Source: MFD04716-140 sp963703125
GTDB taxonomy: Bacteria > Bacteroidota > Bacteroidia > Flavobacteriales > Flavobacteriaceae
Direction of reading: 5' to 3'
DNA length: 64,000 bases
Assembly (NCBI GenBank): GCA_963703125.1
Contig: OY969790.1
Span: 1,550,001 to 1,614,000 of the forward strand
This document shows positions 28,010 through 37,864 of this stretch, in pieces. Every line of letters starts with the position of its first letter. The first letter of the stretch is position 1. The notes beneath the pieces are model-generated. The model was given only the letters and a program-made list of their open reading frames with translations. It was not told the DNA's origin and did no database searches. Both the position numbers and the translations under genes were made by a program.

Positions 28010-29266
28010 ATGAAAGATTACCATATTTCAAGACATAACTCTTTTTACACTATTGGCCTTAACTACAAAAAGGCCGATGCTGAAATACGCGGTAAATTTA
28101 GTTTGGATGAAGCGGCAATGGACACACTGATAACCCAGGCCAAAGAGCAAGATATTGACGGACTCTTAATTACATCTACCTGTAACCGCACGGAACTCCA
28201 TGGATTTGCACAACATCCTTTTCAATTAATAAAACTGCTTTGTTCAAATACCAAGGGTTCCGTAGAAGAATTTCAAGAAGTAGCGTACGTTTATAAGAAC
28301 ATTGATGCCATTAATCATCTTTTTAAAGTCGGGACCGGACTGGATAGTCAGATTTTGGGAGATTTTGAAATCATAAGTCAATTGCGGAACAGTTTTAACC
28401 GCTCCAAAAAGCATGGAATAGCAAACCCATTTATTGAGCGATTGTGCAATTCCGTCATCCAGGCAAGTAAGCGCATCAAGAACGAGACCGAAATTTCGTC
28501 AGGAGCTACCTCCGTTGCTTTTGCCTCGGTTCAGTATATTCTAAAAAATGTGCCCAAAGTATCAGAAAAGAACATTCTGCTGTTTGGCACAGGAAAAATT
28601 GGACGAAATACCTGTGAAAACCTCATCAAGCATACCAAAAATTCACATATTACCCTGATAAATCGCACCAAAGAGAAAGCAGAAAGCGTAGCCGGAAAAT
28701 TTAATCTTCTTGTGAAGGATTATGGTGATCTTCAGACCGAAATTCGAGGTGCCGATGTTCTCATTGTGGCCACTGGTGCCCAAGTGCCAACAATTTCGAA
28801 GGAATTGATCTACAATAAGAAGCCTTTGTTGATCCTGGACCTTTCGGTTCCCAAAAATGTGGCGGACGATGTCTCCGAAATACCAAATGTAACGGTCATA
28901 CATCTAGATCATCTTTCTCAGTTGACCGATGAAACCCTGGAGAAAAGAAAGCAATATATTCCGCAGGCCGAAAACATTATCGAGGATATTAAAGGTGAAT
29001 TTATTCAATGGTTGGAGACCCGGAAGTTTGCGCCAGTTATCAAAGCCCTTAAGAAAAAGTTGAAAACGATGAAAGACGAGGAATTGGACTTTCAAAGTAA
29101 AAAACTAACCGACTTCAATTCAGAGCAAGCCGATATTATTTCAGAGCGAATTATCCAAAAAATCACAAAACAGTTCGCAAACCATCTCAAAGAAACGAAT
29201 AGCGATGCCGACGATAGCCTAGAGCTCATTCGAAAAGTATTTCAATTAGAAGTAAAAACTCCATGA
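28010..29266 (+). CDS. hemA: Glutamyl-tRNA reductase
   Basis: A 418-residue enzyme of the C5 pathway that reduces glutamyl-tRNA to glutamate-1-semialdehyde. Cys58 in LLITSTCNRTELHG is the catalytic cysteine, GLDSQILGDFEI is the conserved tRNA/substrate segment, and a Rossmann NADPH fold follows (NILLFGTGKIGRNTCENL). A helical dimerisation domain ends the protein. Its stop overlaps the hemC start (ATGA), so it leads the heme operon. No hemL is seen in the window. Confidence 0.96.
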   Translation: MKDYHISRHNSFYTIGLNYKKADAEIRGKFSLDEAAMDTLITQAKEQDIDGLLITSTCNRTELHGFAQHPFQLIKLLCSNTKGSVEEFQEVAYVYKNIDAINHLFKVGTGLDSQILGDFEIISQLRNSFNRSKKHGIANPFIERLCNSVIQASKRIKNETEISSGATSVAFASVQYILKNVPKVSEKNILLFGTGKIGRNTCENLIKHTKNSHITLINRTKEKAESVAGKFNLLVKDYGDLQTEIRGADVLIVATGAQVPTISKELIYNKKPLLILDLSVPKNVADDVSEIPNVTVIHLDHLSQLTDETLEKRKQYIPQAENIIEDIKGEFIQWLETRKFAPVIKALKKKLKTMKDEELDFQSKKLTDFNSEQADIISERIIQKITKQFANHLKETNSDADDSLELIRKVFQLEVKTP

Positions 29267-30831
29267 CCAAGGTAATCCGTATAGGAACTCGCGATAGTCA
29301 ATTGGCACTATGGCAGGCCACTACCGTTCAAAAGAAACTAGAAGAACTCGGGCACCGCACCGAAATCATCAAAGTAAAATCCACAGGGGACCTCATACTT
29401 GACAAACCGCTTTATGAACTAGGCATTACCGGTATTTTTACGAAAACGTTGGATGTTGCGATGTTGAAAGGTGAAATTGATATTGCCGTACATTCCTTAA
29501 AAGATGTACCCACAGCACTTCCCAAAGGCATCGTTCAAGCGGCTGTTTTGGAACGTGGCAACTTCATGGACATACTTGCCTATAAAGGAAACGAGGAGTT
29601 TTTAGGACAACGAAAAGCGGTCATTGCCACCGGAAGCTTGCGAAGAAAGGCCCAATGGTTGAATCGCTACCCAACACATACCGTTGTAGACCTAAGAGGC
29701 AATGTGAACAGTCGTATTGAAAAACTACAGGAAAACGAATGGAATGGTGCCATTTTCGCCGCTGCCGGACTTGAACGTACGGGTATTGAGCCAGAGAACA
29801 CGATCGGTCTTACATGGATGGTACCAGCACCTGCGCAAGGCGCTGTGGTCGTGGTTGCCCTTGAAAAAGATCGGGAAGTAAGAGCGGCATGTGCAGCACT
29901 GAACCATGGGCCAACAGAAATTTGTACGACCATAGAGCGTACTTTCTTGAACCTTCTTGAAGGTGGCTGCACCGCCCCAATAGGTGCATTTGCCTTTATT
30001 AAGAACGAGGAAATAGATTTCAAAGGGGTTCTATTGAGCAAGGACGGTTCCAAAAAATTGGAGGTCATCAAAACAGTTGCGGTAGGGGAACATATGCATT
30101 TGGCCAAAATATGTGCCGATAGTATTCTTAGTCGCGGTGGGAAACGCATAATGAAAGATCTTCAATCCGTGGATCAAAAACCAAATATACTCTCGACCAA
30201 AAAACTCACACCCGCCCAATTACGCCTGTTCGATAAAAAAGTAATAGCCGACTCCAAGGATTTCATAAAAATAAGTCCGGCCAGAATAAGCCCCAACCTT
30301 CTAAAGACCCCCATTCAAAATGTCATTATAACGAGTCGGAACGCTGTCGAATCCCTTTTAAAAAGTGGTTCGGCTGACACGCTGAAATTCGAAAACATCT
30401 ATTGTGTAGGCCGCAGGACAAAAAGATTGGTAGAAGAGCAAATTGGACCTGTAACATACACAGCTGGTAATGCCAAAAAATTAGCGGATTATATGGTGGA
30501 ATTTATGGAAGGTTTGGAAGTCACTTATTTCTGTAGTGACCTAAGATTGGACGAATTACCGAATCATTTGACCAAGAACAATATCAAGGTAAACGAAGTT
30601 ACTGCCTATACAACTAAAAGTGTCCCGACAAAGATTGAAGAAGGTGTTAAGGGTGTCCTGTTCTTTAGTCCATCCGGTATACAGAGCTTTTTATTGAAGA
30701 ACGATCCAACGGCCATTGCATATTGCATTGGTGAAACCACTGCGATCGAGGCCCGAAAGAATTTTGATGATGTGCGCGTGGCGAAACAACCCAGCGTGGA
30801 AAGTGTTATTGAATTGGTCAACGAATCATAA
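29263..30831 (+). CDS. hemC: Hydroxymethylbilane synthase fused to uroporphyrinogen-III synthase
   Basis: A 522-residue fusion. Residues 1 to about 300 are HemC, with KSTGD, the VHSLKDVPT loop, LRGNVNSR and the dipyrromethane-binding Cys236 in LLEGGCTAPIGAF. Residues about 305-522 match HemD (NVIITSRNAVESL, FENIYCVGRRTKRL, LFFSPSGIQSFL, YCIGETTAIEA). The first half makes hydroxymethylbilane, which the second closes to uroporphyrinogen III; fusion would hand over an unstable intermediate. It overlaps hemA by 4 bp. Confidence 0.93.
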   Translation: MTKVIRIGTRDSQLALWQATTVQKKLEELGHRTEIIKVKSTGDLILDKPLYELGITGIFTKTLDVAMLKGEIDIAVHSLKDVPTALPKGIVQAAVLERGNFMDILAYKGNEEFLGQRKAVIATGSLRRKAQWLNRYPTHTVVDLRGNVNSRIEKLQENEWNGAIFAAAGLERTGIEPENTIGLTWMVPAPAQGAVVVVALEKDREVRAACAALNHGPTEICTTIERTFLNLLEGGCTAPIGAFAFIKNEEIDFKGVLLSKDGSKKLEVIKTVAVGEHMHLAKICADSILSRGGKRIMKDLQSVDQKPNILSTKKLTPAQLRLFDKKVIADSKDFIKISPARISPNLLKTPIQNVIITSRNAVESLLKSGSADTLKFENIYCVGRRTKRLVEEQIGPVTYTAGNAKKLADYMVEFMEGLEVTYFCSDLRLDELPNHLTKNNIKVNEVTAYTTKSVPTKIEEGVKGVLFFSPSGIQSFLLKNDPTAIAYCIGETTAIEARKNFDDVRVAKQPSVESVIELVNES

Positions 30832-31076
30832 TATTAATCGGACGATAGAATAAAAATAAAAGACAATAGACCAAAATACTGATGGCCACCTGCTTCCGGA
30901 TATTTTTATGACAATCTATGGCCTTCGGGTCAATAAAAAATAGGTTTTTTCTAAAAAAGATTTGGAAAGTGTGATCGAACTTTTGCCTAAAGGAGCCAAA
31001 ATGATAAATAGCCCAATTAGTAAAATTAAAAATAGAAAATAGCTAAAAGCCCACGGCCAAAGGCCAACCACGGTAT

Positions 31077-32108
31077 ATGATAAAAAACGACCTTTTCTTA
31101 AGAGCTTTAAAAGGCGAAACAGTAGACAGACCTCCCGTTTGGATGATGCGCCAAGCGGGTCGTTACTTGCCAGAATTTATGGCCATTCGCGATGATTATG
31201 ATTTTTTTACACGCTGTCAAACGCCGGAACTTGCCTCTGAAATAACGGTGCAGCCCATTCGAAGATTTGGCATGGACGCGGCCATTCTTTTTTCCGATAT
31301 TTTGGTAATTCCCCAAGCCATGGATATTGAGGTTCAGATGAAGCCCAATTTTGGGCCTTATATACCCAATCCCATTCGTACCCAAAAAGATTTGGAACGT
31401 GTTATTGTGCCCGATGTGAATGTTTCGCTTGATTATGTAATGAAGGCCATCAAAGCGACAAAGGAGAAACTTAACAATGAAATACCTTTAATTGGTTTTG
31501 CCGGTTCCCCATGGACCATTTTGTGTTATTGTGTGCAGGGTCAAGGGAGCAAGACTTTTGACAAGGCCAAGGAATTCTGCTTTACGCAGCCAGTTTTGGC
31601 GCATGAAATGCTCCAGAAAATAACTGATACCACCATTGCTTATCTAAAGGCCAAAGTAAACGCCGGTGTTGATGCCGTGCAGGTGTTCGATTCCTGGGGC
31701 GGTATGCTTTCACCCACTGATTACGAGGAATTTTCTTGGAAATATGTACAGCAGATTGTAACTGCCTTAAAAGAGGTAACACCTGTCATCGTTTTTGGAA
31801 AGGGATGTTGGTTTGCCTTAGGCGATATGGCCAAATCAGGTGCCTCTGCTTTGGGCGTAGATTGGACCTGTTCGGCCAAGAATGCAAGGTACCTAACGGG
31901 CGGAAACATTACGCTTCAAGGCAATTTTGATCCGGCCAGATTGTTATCCCCACCCTCGGAAATCAAGAAAATGGTAAAGCAAATGATCGATGAATTCGGA
32001 AAGGATAAATATATTGTAAACTTGGGCCATGGTATTTTACCCAACGTCCCTGTTGCACACGCCAAGGCCTTTATTGATGCCGTAAAGGAATATAAAATGG
32101 GAGTTTAG
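31077..32108 (+). CDS. hemE: Uroporphyrinogen decarboxylase
   Basis: A 343-residue enzyme with the N-terminal signature RPPVWMMRQAGRYLPEF, the FSDILVIPQAMD segment and NLGHGILPNVPVAHAKAF at the C-terminus. It decarboxylates four acetate side chains to give coproporphyrinogen III. It lies 245 bp after hemCD, a gap that contains a short coding-like stretch and could host an internal promoter. Confidence 0.96.
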   Translation: MIKNDLFLRALKGETVDRPPVWMMRQAGRYLPEFMAIRDDYDFFTRCQTPELASEITVQPIRRFGMDAAILFSDILVIPQAMDIEVQMKPNFGPYIPNPIRTQKDLERVIVPDVNVSLDYVMKAIKATKEKLNNEIPLIGFAGSPWTILCYCVQGQGSKTFDKAKEFCFTQPVLAHEMLQKITDTTIAYLKAKVNAGVDAVQVFDSWGGMLSPTDYEEFSWKYVQQIVTALKEVTPVIVFGKGCWFALGDMAKSGASALGVDWTCSAKNARYLTGGNITLQGNFDPARLLSPPSEIKKMVKQMIDEFGKDKYIVNLGHGILPNVPVAHAKAFIDAVKEYKMGV

Positions 32109-32130
32109 GCAGGTATGTAAGACTTTGTAA

Positions 32131-32664
32131 ATGATCGCAGATTTCGAAACCTACTTTATAGAACCCATCGAACAAAAAGATGCTTGGAAACTATGCGATT
32201 TTATAACCATAAATTCAGACCGGTTAAAATATTTCTTCCCCTTTACGTTAGAGCGTAATCTCACGCCCACCTTGTCACAAATTTTTGTAGACGAAAAAGC
32301 AAGGGAATTTGCCCGGAAAGAAGAATTTCTTTTCAAATTAAAGGAAAAGGCAGGCCGTACCATTATCGGGCTTGTCTTTATCAAAGAGTTGGATTGGGAG
32401 AGCAACCAGGCCGAATTGGCTTACTGTATTGGATATCAATATGAAAAAACGGGAATAATGACCCAGGCGGTACAAGTGATCACCAATTATGCATTGAACG
32501 TATTGGGGCTAAAAAAACTTCAAATTGTAACACATAAAAGCAACATTGGCAGTGTTAAAGTTGCCAAGAAATGTGGTTATATTTGGAAAGGAGTATTTCC
32601 AAAGATGTTCCACTCTCCCATTGCCGGACCCATGGAAATGGAATTATATGAGTTATCAGCATGA
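32131..32664 (+). CDS. RimJ/RimL-type GNAT acetyltransferase in the heme cluster
   Basis: A 177-residue GNAT-fold protein. IIGLVFIKELDWESNQAELA and YCIGYQYEKTGIMTQAVQVI form the acetyl-CoA core strands and helix, and KSNIGSVKVAKKCGYIWKGV is the typical RimJ/L C-terminal motif. It likely N-acetylates a protein or small amine; the substrate is unknown. It lies 22 bp after hemE and overlaps hemF by 4 bp, so it is a full operon member although no heme role is established. Confidence 0.88.
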   Translation: MIADFETYFIEPIEQKDAWKLCDFITINSDRLKYFFPFTLERNLTPTLSQIFVDEKAREFARKEEFLFKLKEKAGRTIIGLVFIKELDWESNQAELAYCIGYQYEKTGIMTQAVQVITNYALNVLGLKKLQIVTHKSNIGSVKVAKKCGYIWKGVFPKMFHSPIAGPMEMELYELSA

Positions 32665-33564
32665 AAGATAAATTTTACAGCTACATTCAAAATCTCCAAA
32701 ATATCATTACTTCCAAATTAGAGGAAGTTGACGGAAAATCGCGATTTCGTGAGGATATCTGGGATAGGAGTGAAGGTGGCGGCGGTCGTTCAAGGATTAT
32801 TGAAAACGGAACTGTTTTTGAAAAGGGCGGTGTAAATATCTCCGCTGTTCACGGAGCACTGCCCAAAAGTATGCAAACCTATTTTGGCGTTGAAGAGGCC
32901 GATTTTTTCGCCTGCGGCCTAAGCTTGGTCAGTTCATCCCAAAAGTCCAATGGTTCCCACTGTTCATGCCAATTGGAGGTATTTTGAGATGTATGATAAA
33001 AAAGGAAATATCGTGGATCAATGGTTCGGGGGAGGACAGGAGCTTACGCCCTACTACCTTTTTGATGAAGATGCACAACATTTTCATTCAGTCTGTAAAA
33101 AGGCATGCGACCGGCACAATACCGACTTTTATCCCGCTTATAAAGAGAAATGCGACGAATATTTCTGGAACGCCCATAGAGAGGAGGCAAGAGGCGTAGG
33201 CGGACTCTTTTTTGACTATTGCAAGGCCTCAGGAGAAATGCAAATACAAGATTGGTACGATTTTGTAACCGAGGTCGGTGATAGTTTCTTGGAAGCCTAT
33301 GTGCCCATTGTTGAAAAGAGGAAAAATTTAAATTATACCAAGGAGCAAAGAGATTGGCAGGAAATACGCCGGGGCCGGTATGTGGAATTTAACCTGGTCC
33401 ATGATAAGGGCACGCTTTTCGGACTCAAAACGAACGGGCGTATAGAAAGCATTCTCATGAGTCTGCCTCCCCATGTTCAGTGGCGATATGACCACCATCC
33501 TGAAAAAGACAGTGAAGAAGATAAATTGCTTTCCGTTTTAAAGAAGCCTGTTGATTGGGTATAA
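32661..33564 (+). pseudogene. hemF: Oxygen-dependent coproporphyrinogen III oxidase, frameshifted
   Basis: Two frames together encode a full-length HemF. The first (from 32661) runs to ADFFACGLSLV; the second resumes at HPKSPMVPTVHANWRYFEMY and runs through GGGQELTPYYLF and GLKTNGRIESILMSLPPHVQ to 33564. At the join the DNA reads GTC AGTT CAT where GTC ATT CAT (V-I-H) is expected, so one extra G near 32932 breaks the frame. Every other motif is intact. HemF oxidises coproporphyrinogen III to protoporphyrinogen IX. Loss would need an oxygen-independent HemN elsewhere, so sequence error is a serious alternative. Confidence 0.85.
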
Positions 33565-33605
33565 ATTGGTCTTTTTCAGTTAACTTTAAATCTCAAAATC
33601 ATAAA

Positions 33606-34595
33606 ATGTTTCCAATAATTAGAAATAGAAGACTCCGTACATCGGAATCCGTTCGTAGATTGGTCCGGGAGACCTCTATTGGCCCCAATGATTTTTTGGT
33701 GCCTCTTTTTGTGGTAGAGGGCAAAGGGGTTAAAGAGGAAATCGCATCAATGCCCAACTATTATCGCCTAAGTCTTGATTATTTGGAAAAGGAAGTAAAG
33801 GAATTATGGAAAATGGGCCTATGTGCCGTGCTTCTTTTCGTAAAGGTCCCTGAGAATTTGAAAGACAATAAAGGCTCGGAAGCACTTAATCCGAATGGAC
33901 TGATGCAATTGGCCATTAAAACGGTCAAACATGCGTGTCCCGAAATGTTGGTAATGACCGATGTTGCACTGGATCCCTATTCTTCCTATGGCCATGATGG
34001 TATCGTTGGCAACGGACAGATTTTAAACGATCAGACCGTTGAAATATTGGCTGAAATGAGTATAAGCCATGCCCTCGCCGGAGCCAATTTTGTGGCCCCC
34101 AGCGATATGATGGACGGACGGATCCTGTCTATTCGCGAAGCATTGGATGAAGAGGAACTGATCAACACCGGAATTATGAGCTACAGCGCAAAATATGCCA
34201 GTTCATTCTATGGCCCCTTTCGAGACGCATTGGATTCGGCCCCGGTAGCCAAAAAAAATGTCCCCAAGGACAAGAAAACCTATCAAATGGACTTTGCCAA
34301 TAGGTTTGAGGCTATCAGGGAAACCCAAATGGATATAGATGAAGGTGCCGATATTGTGATGATAAAACCTGGACTTTGTTATTTGGATATTGTCCGCGAG
34401 ATCAAAAACGAGGTAGATGTGCCGGTAGCCGTTTACCAAGTTTCCGGGGAATATGCCATGGTAAAGGCCGCAGCGGAAAAAGGATGGTTGGACCATGATG
34501 CCGTAATGATGGAACAATTGATAGCCATTAAAAGAGCGGGTGCGAATATCATTGCGAGTTATTTTGCGAAGGATGCGGTAAAATTATTGGGATAG
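33606..34595 (+). CDS. hemB: Delta-aminolevulinic acid dehydratase (porphobilinogen synthase)
   Basis: About 329 residues from the ATG at 33606 (the open frame begins earlier, but MFPIIRNRRLRTSESVRRLV is the family start). Schiff-base lysine Lys254 lies in ADIVMIKPGLCYLDI and the second active-site lysine Lys196 in SYSAKYASSFYGPFRDA. The metal-site segment reads DVALDPYSSYGHDG, lacking the cysteines of zinc enzymes, so a magnesium-type enzyme is expected. It condenses two 5-aminolevulinate molecules to porphobilinogen and ends the heme cluster. Confidence 0.96.
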   Translation: MFPIIRNRRLRTSESVRRLVRETSIGPNDFLVPLFVVEGKGVKEEIASMPNYYRLSLDYLEKEVKELWKMGLCAVLLFVKVPENLKDNKGSEALNPNGLMQLAIKTVKHACPEMLVMTDVALDPYSSYGHDGIVGNGQILNDQTVEILAEMSISHALAGANFVAPSDMMDGRILSIREALDEEELINTGIMSYSAKYASSFYGPFRDALDSAPVAKKNVPKDKKTYQMDFANRFEAIRETQMDIDEGADIVMIKPGLCYLDIVREIKNEVDVPVAVYQVSGEYAMVKAAAEKGWLDHDAVMMEQLIAIKRAGANIIASYFAKDAVKLLG

Positions 34596-34652
34596 GTTCA
34601 TTAAAATGAAGGTTCTGCCCTGATCGGCCGTTGGTCTAATTCTATCCATTGA

Positions 34653-35984
34653 ATGAAAAATTCACTTTATATACTATTCGGTTTATTTATAGTCCGTATT
34701 TTTGGCCAAGAAGGAGTGCCTTTAAAACTATCCGTAGAATCAAATTTGGAACTGACCTATGCCAGCCCTTCCGAAGTTGGTTTGGATTCACTATACATTC
34801 ATACCAAAGTCGACTCTATTATAACAAACGGTATAAAAAAAGAGGCTTTTCCCGGAGCACAAATACTGGTGGCCAAGGAAGGGAAGATCATCTTTCACAA
34901 GGCTTACGGTTATCATACCTACGACAGTATTCAGCCTGTATCCCTTAATGATATTTATGATTTGGCCTCCGTCACAAAAATTATGGGTTCTTTGCCAGCC
35001 ATTATGAAATTGGTGGACGAAGGAAAAATTGAACTTGACAAGCCCTTTAGTGCCTACTGGAGGCCGTGGCGACATAGAAAGGATAAAAAAAACCTTACGG
35101 TACGGGAAATATTGGCGCATCAAGCCGGACTTAAGCCGTACATCATTTTTTTGAACGAGGTTCTCAAAAAGAATGGCAAGATTAAAAAGCGCTTTGTCAA
35201 AAATTCACCGAAATCAGGATATACCCACCAAGCGTATGAAAACCTTTATATTAAAGATCGTTTCAACAGAAAAATATATCGCATTAGTAATCGGTCCAAA
35301 GTAAGCGCGGAAAAGAAATACCTGTATTCCGGACTTACATTTTTGATTTTTCCGGAAATTATTAAGCAGTTGACCGGCCAATCCTATGAATACTATTTGG
35401 AGAAGAATTTCTATTTGCCCATTGGGGCTATGACCATGGGATTTAAACCAAAACTAAAAAACTTTCCTAATAAAATAGTTCCCACAGAAATTGATACCCT
35501 ATTTCGGCACGCACTCACCCAAAATTGGGTGCACGATGAAAATGCGGCCCTCTTAGGGGGCATTTCTGGTAATGCCGGACTGTTTGCCACTGCAACCGAT
35601 TTGGCGAAAATGATGCAGATGTACCAAAATTACGGCACCTATGGCGGCAAACGCTACATTTCGGAAAAAACGCTAAGGGAGTTCACAAGGGTACAATATC
35701 CTGAAAATGAAAATAGGCGCGGTCTGGGATTTGACAAACCGTCCCTGAATAATTCCGAATTGACCTTGGCCGAATCCTATCCGGCATCCGAGGTAAGTCC
35801 GGAAAGTTTTGGACATAGCGGTTTTACAGGGACTTTCGTATGGGCGGATCCTGAGAACCAATTGGTATATATTTTTCTTTCCAATAGGGTATATCCATCG
35901 CGAACACATAGTAAAATATATGAATTGAATATTAGGTCCGCGGTCCAGGAAGCTTTTTACCAAGCCATCCTAAATTTCAATTAA
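34653..35984 (+). CDS. Secreted serine hydrolase of the beta-lactamase/DD-peptidase (S12) family
   Basis: A 443-residue exported protein with a signal peptide (MKNSLYILFGLFIVRIFG) and an S12 active site: nucleophile Ser106 in LASVTKI (S-x-x-K, Lys109), a YSGL segment in the position of the YxN motif, and FGHSGFTGTFVWADP near the C-terminus in the role of the HxG motif. Such proteins range from DD-peptidases to esterases, so a beta-lactam role should not be assumed. No close operon partner. Confidence 0.83.
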   Translation: MKNSLYILFGLFIVRIFGQEGVPLKLSVESNLELTYASPSEVGLDSLYIHTKVDSIITNGIKKEAFPGAQILVAKEGKIIFHKAYGYHTYDSIQPVSLNDIYDLASVTKIMGSLPAIMKLVDEGKIELDKPFSAYWRPWRHRKDKKNLTVREILAHQAGLKPYIIFLNEVLKKNGKIKKRFVKNSPKSGYTHQAYENLYIKDRFNRKIYRISNRSKVSAEKKYLYSGLTFLIFPEIIKQLTGQSYEYYLEKNFYLPIGAMTMGFKPKLKNFPNKIVPTEIDTLFRHALTQNWVHDENAALLGGISGNAGLFATATDLAKMMQMYQNYGTYGGKRYISEKTLREFTRVQYPENENRRGLGFDKPSLNNSELTLAESYPASEVSPESFGHSGFTGTFVWADPENQLVYIFLSNRVYPSRTHSKIYELNIRSAVQEAFYQAILNFN

Positions 35985-36034
35985 ATGATGGGATAGCTTA
36001 CGAATTTGTATCTTAGGGCTTCAAACTTTCACAT

Positions 36035-37138
36035 ATGGGACTTCTCATATTCTATGCTGTAGTATCCATTTTTTTTTCTTTTTTATGCTCCATTTTGGAG
36101 GCCGTATTGCTTAGTGTAACACCTACCTATATCAATATCAAGAAAAAAGAGAAAAAAGGATACGCACAAACTTTGGAGGAACTTAAAAAAGATGTTGATA
36201 AACCCCTCATCGCTATTCTCACACTCAATACGGTTGCACATACAGTGGGGGCCATTTTGGTAGGTGTGCAGGCCAAGGTAGCTTATGCCAATAGTTACGG
36301 AAGCGCTACGCGGTCCATTTTTGGAATCGAGTTTACGGAAGACCTCATGGTCGGTGTGGTCTCGACTGTTATGACCTTGTTGATTTTAGTGCTTTCTGAA
36401 ATTATTCCGAAGACCATTGGGGCCACTTATTGGCGTCAATTGGCAAATTTCACGGCCAAATCCCTAAAAATTATGGTCCTGATACTTAAATGGACAGGAA
36501 TTTTATGGATTTTACAACTTTTCACCAAATTGGTTGGCGGTAAGGGACATCACGGCAGTGTGCTTAGTAGGGAAGATTTTCAAGCTATGGCCGATATCGC
36601 ACACGAGGAGGGTGTTTTCGAGAAATCGGAATCCACGATCATTAAAAACTTGCTGCGGTTTGACGAAGTTTTGGTAAAAGACATCATGACCCCAAGGGCC
36701 GTAGTTAAAATCGCGGATGAAACCACGACCATTAAAGATTTTTTTCGCAAAAACCCTAAAATGCGGTTTTCCAGAATTCCGGTTTTCAACGAAAAAGTAG
36801 ATCATATTACAGGCTTTGTCCTCAAAGACAATATCCTTGAAGAAATCATCAATGAAAAGGGGGATATACCGCTTTCCGAAATCAGAAGGAATATATTGGT
36901 GACCAGGAGAAATACACCGATCCCTCAAATATTTGAAACGCTCATTGCCCAAAGGGAGCATATAGCATTGATTGTAGATGAGTATGGGTCGATCAGTGGC
37001 CTGGTCACCATGGAGGACGTAATTGAAACACTGTTAGGTCTCGAGATAATGGATGAAAGCGACAATATCGCTGACTTACAATCATTTGCGAGGAAAAACT
37101 GGGAAGAAAGGGCAAAAAAAACAGGAGTTATCGAATGA
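36035..37138 (+). CDS. CNNM (DUF21) and CBS-pair membrane protein
   Basis: A 367-residue protein: DUF21/CNNM transmembrane domain in the first 180 residues (VSIFFSFLCSILEAVLLSVT, LTLNTVAHTVGAILVG, ILVLSEIIPKTIGATYW), then a CBS pair (VKDIMTPRAVVKIADE, HIALIVDEYGSISGLVTMED). The family includes CorC/hemolysin-C-like proteins and magnesium or cobalt exporters. The short C-terminus lacks the usual CorC_HlyC domain. It overlaps ogt by 4 bp (ATGA). Confidence 0.88.
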   Translation: MGLLIFYAVVSIFFSFLCSILEAVLLSVTPTYINIKKKEKKGYAQTLEELKKDVDKPLIAILTLNTVAHTVGAILVGVQAKVAYANSYGSATRSIFGIEFTEDLMVGVVSTVMTLLILVLSEIIPKTIGATYWRQLANFTAKSLKIMVLILKWTGILWILQLFTKLVGGKGHHGSVLSREDFQAMADIAHEEGVFEKSESTIIKNLLRFDEVLVKDIMTPRAVVKIADETTTIKDFFRKNPKMRFSRIPVFNEKVDHITGFVLKDNILEEIINEKGDIPLSEIRRNILVTRRNTPIPQIFETLIAQREHIALIVDEYGSISGLVTMEDVIETLLGLEIMDESDNIADLQSFARKNWEERAKKTGVIE

Positions 37139-37611
37139 TGGAAATAGCTTTTATCCAAACTCCGTTGGGAACCGCAAAAATAGAGGGTGATGCAAACGGA
37201 CTTCAGGCAATCACTGTTCTGAACGAAACGGAGGAAACCACTGAAATAATACCCGAAGTTCTCGAGGACGCCGTTTACCAACTTAACGAATATTTTAAAG
37301 GTGAAAGAAAGGCATTTGATCTTGAATTGAATCCGGAAGGGACCGATTTTCAAAAAAAAGTTTGGGATGCGCTGTTAAAAATTCCCTTTGGAAAAACCAT
37401 CTCCTACTTGGAACTTTCCAAGACTTTGGGCGACGTAAAGGCGATTCGTGCCGTAGCGGCCGCAAACGGCAGAAACCCCCTTTGGATCGTCATACCTTGT
37501 CATCGCGTCATAGGCAGCGATGGTTCGCTTGTTGGGTATGCTGGCGGACTGCACCGCAAAAAATGGCTTTTGGAGCATGAAAGTCCCGCGAAACAGCAAT
37601 CTTTGTTCTGA
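37135..37611 (+). CDS. ogt: Methylated-DNA-protein-cysteine methyltransferase
   Basis: A 158-residue DNA repair protein with the acceptor Cys122 in WIVIPCHRVIGSDGS and the helix-turn-helix segment FGKTISYLELSKTLGDVKAI. It removes methyl groups from O6-methylguanine in a single-turnover reaction. No Ada-type regulatory domain is present. It is translationally coupled to the CNNM/CBS gene. Confidence 0.93.
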   Translation: MMEIAFIQTPLGTAKIEGDANGLQAITVLNETEETTEIIPEVLEDAVYQLNEYFKGERKAFDLELNPEGTDFQKKVWDALLKIPFGKTISYLELSKTLGDVKAIRAVAAANGRNPLWIVIPCHRVIGSDGSLVGYAGGLHRKKWLLEHESPAKQQSLF

Positions 37612-37864
37612 TTTTTTCAAACTCGTTAGTCTGTGCGGGGCATTTTTTCTAAATTGTCATACCATTTCTTTGTAGTTCATCGGTGAAGCGCTGTTAATTA
37701 AAGTAGTTTAAATCAATTGTTTCGGTCCTTGACTTGATATCAACAAACCCTATCGTCGGTTTGATGTGCAAAGGGCAACAGATGCCCGCGGGCCATTACA
37801 TTTTGAAAACAAGCAAATATATTCACCGTGGCCTTGGCCATTTTTATGTCAATATCTAACCAAA

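Noticed and set aside
29667..30149. Minus-strand 160-codon open frame over hemC
   Set aside because: It lies fully opposite a certain hemC gene and has a serine/arginine-rich shadow composition.
34653..35984. First S12 protein as a class C beta-lactamase
   Set aside because: It has the S-x-x-K motif, but the YxN and KTG boxes are replaced, so an esterase or peptidase role is equally likely.
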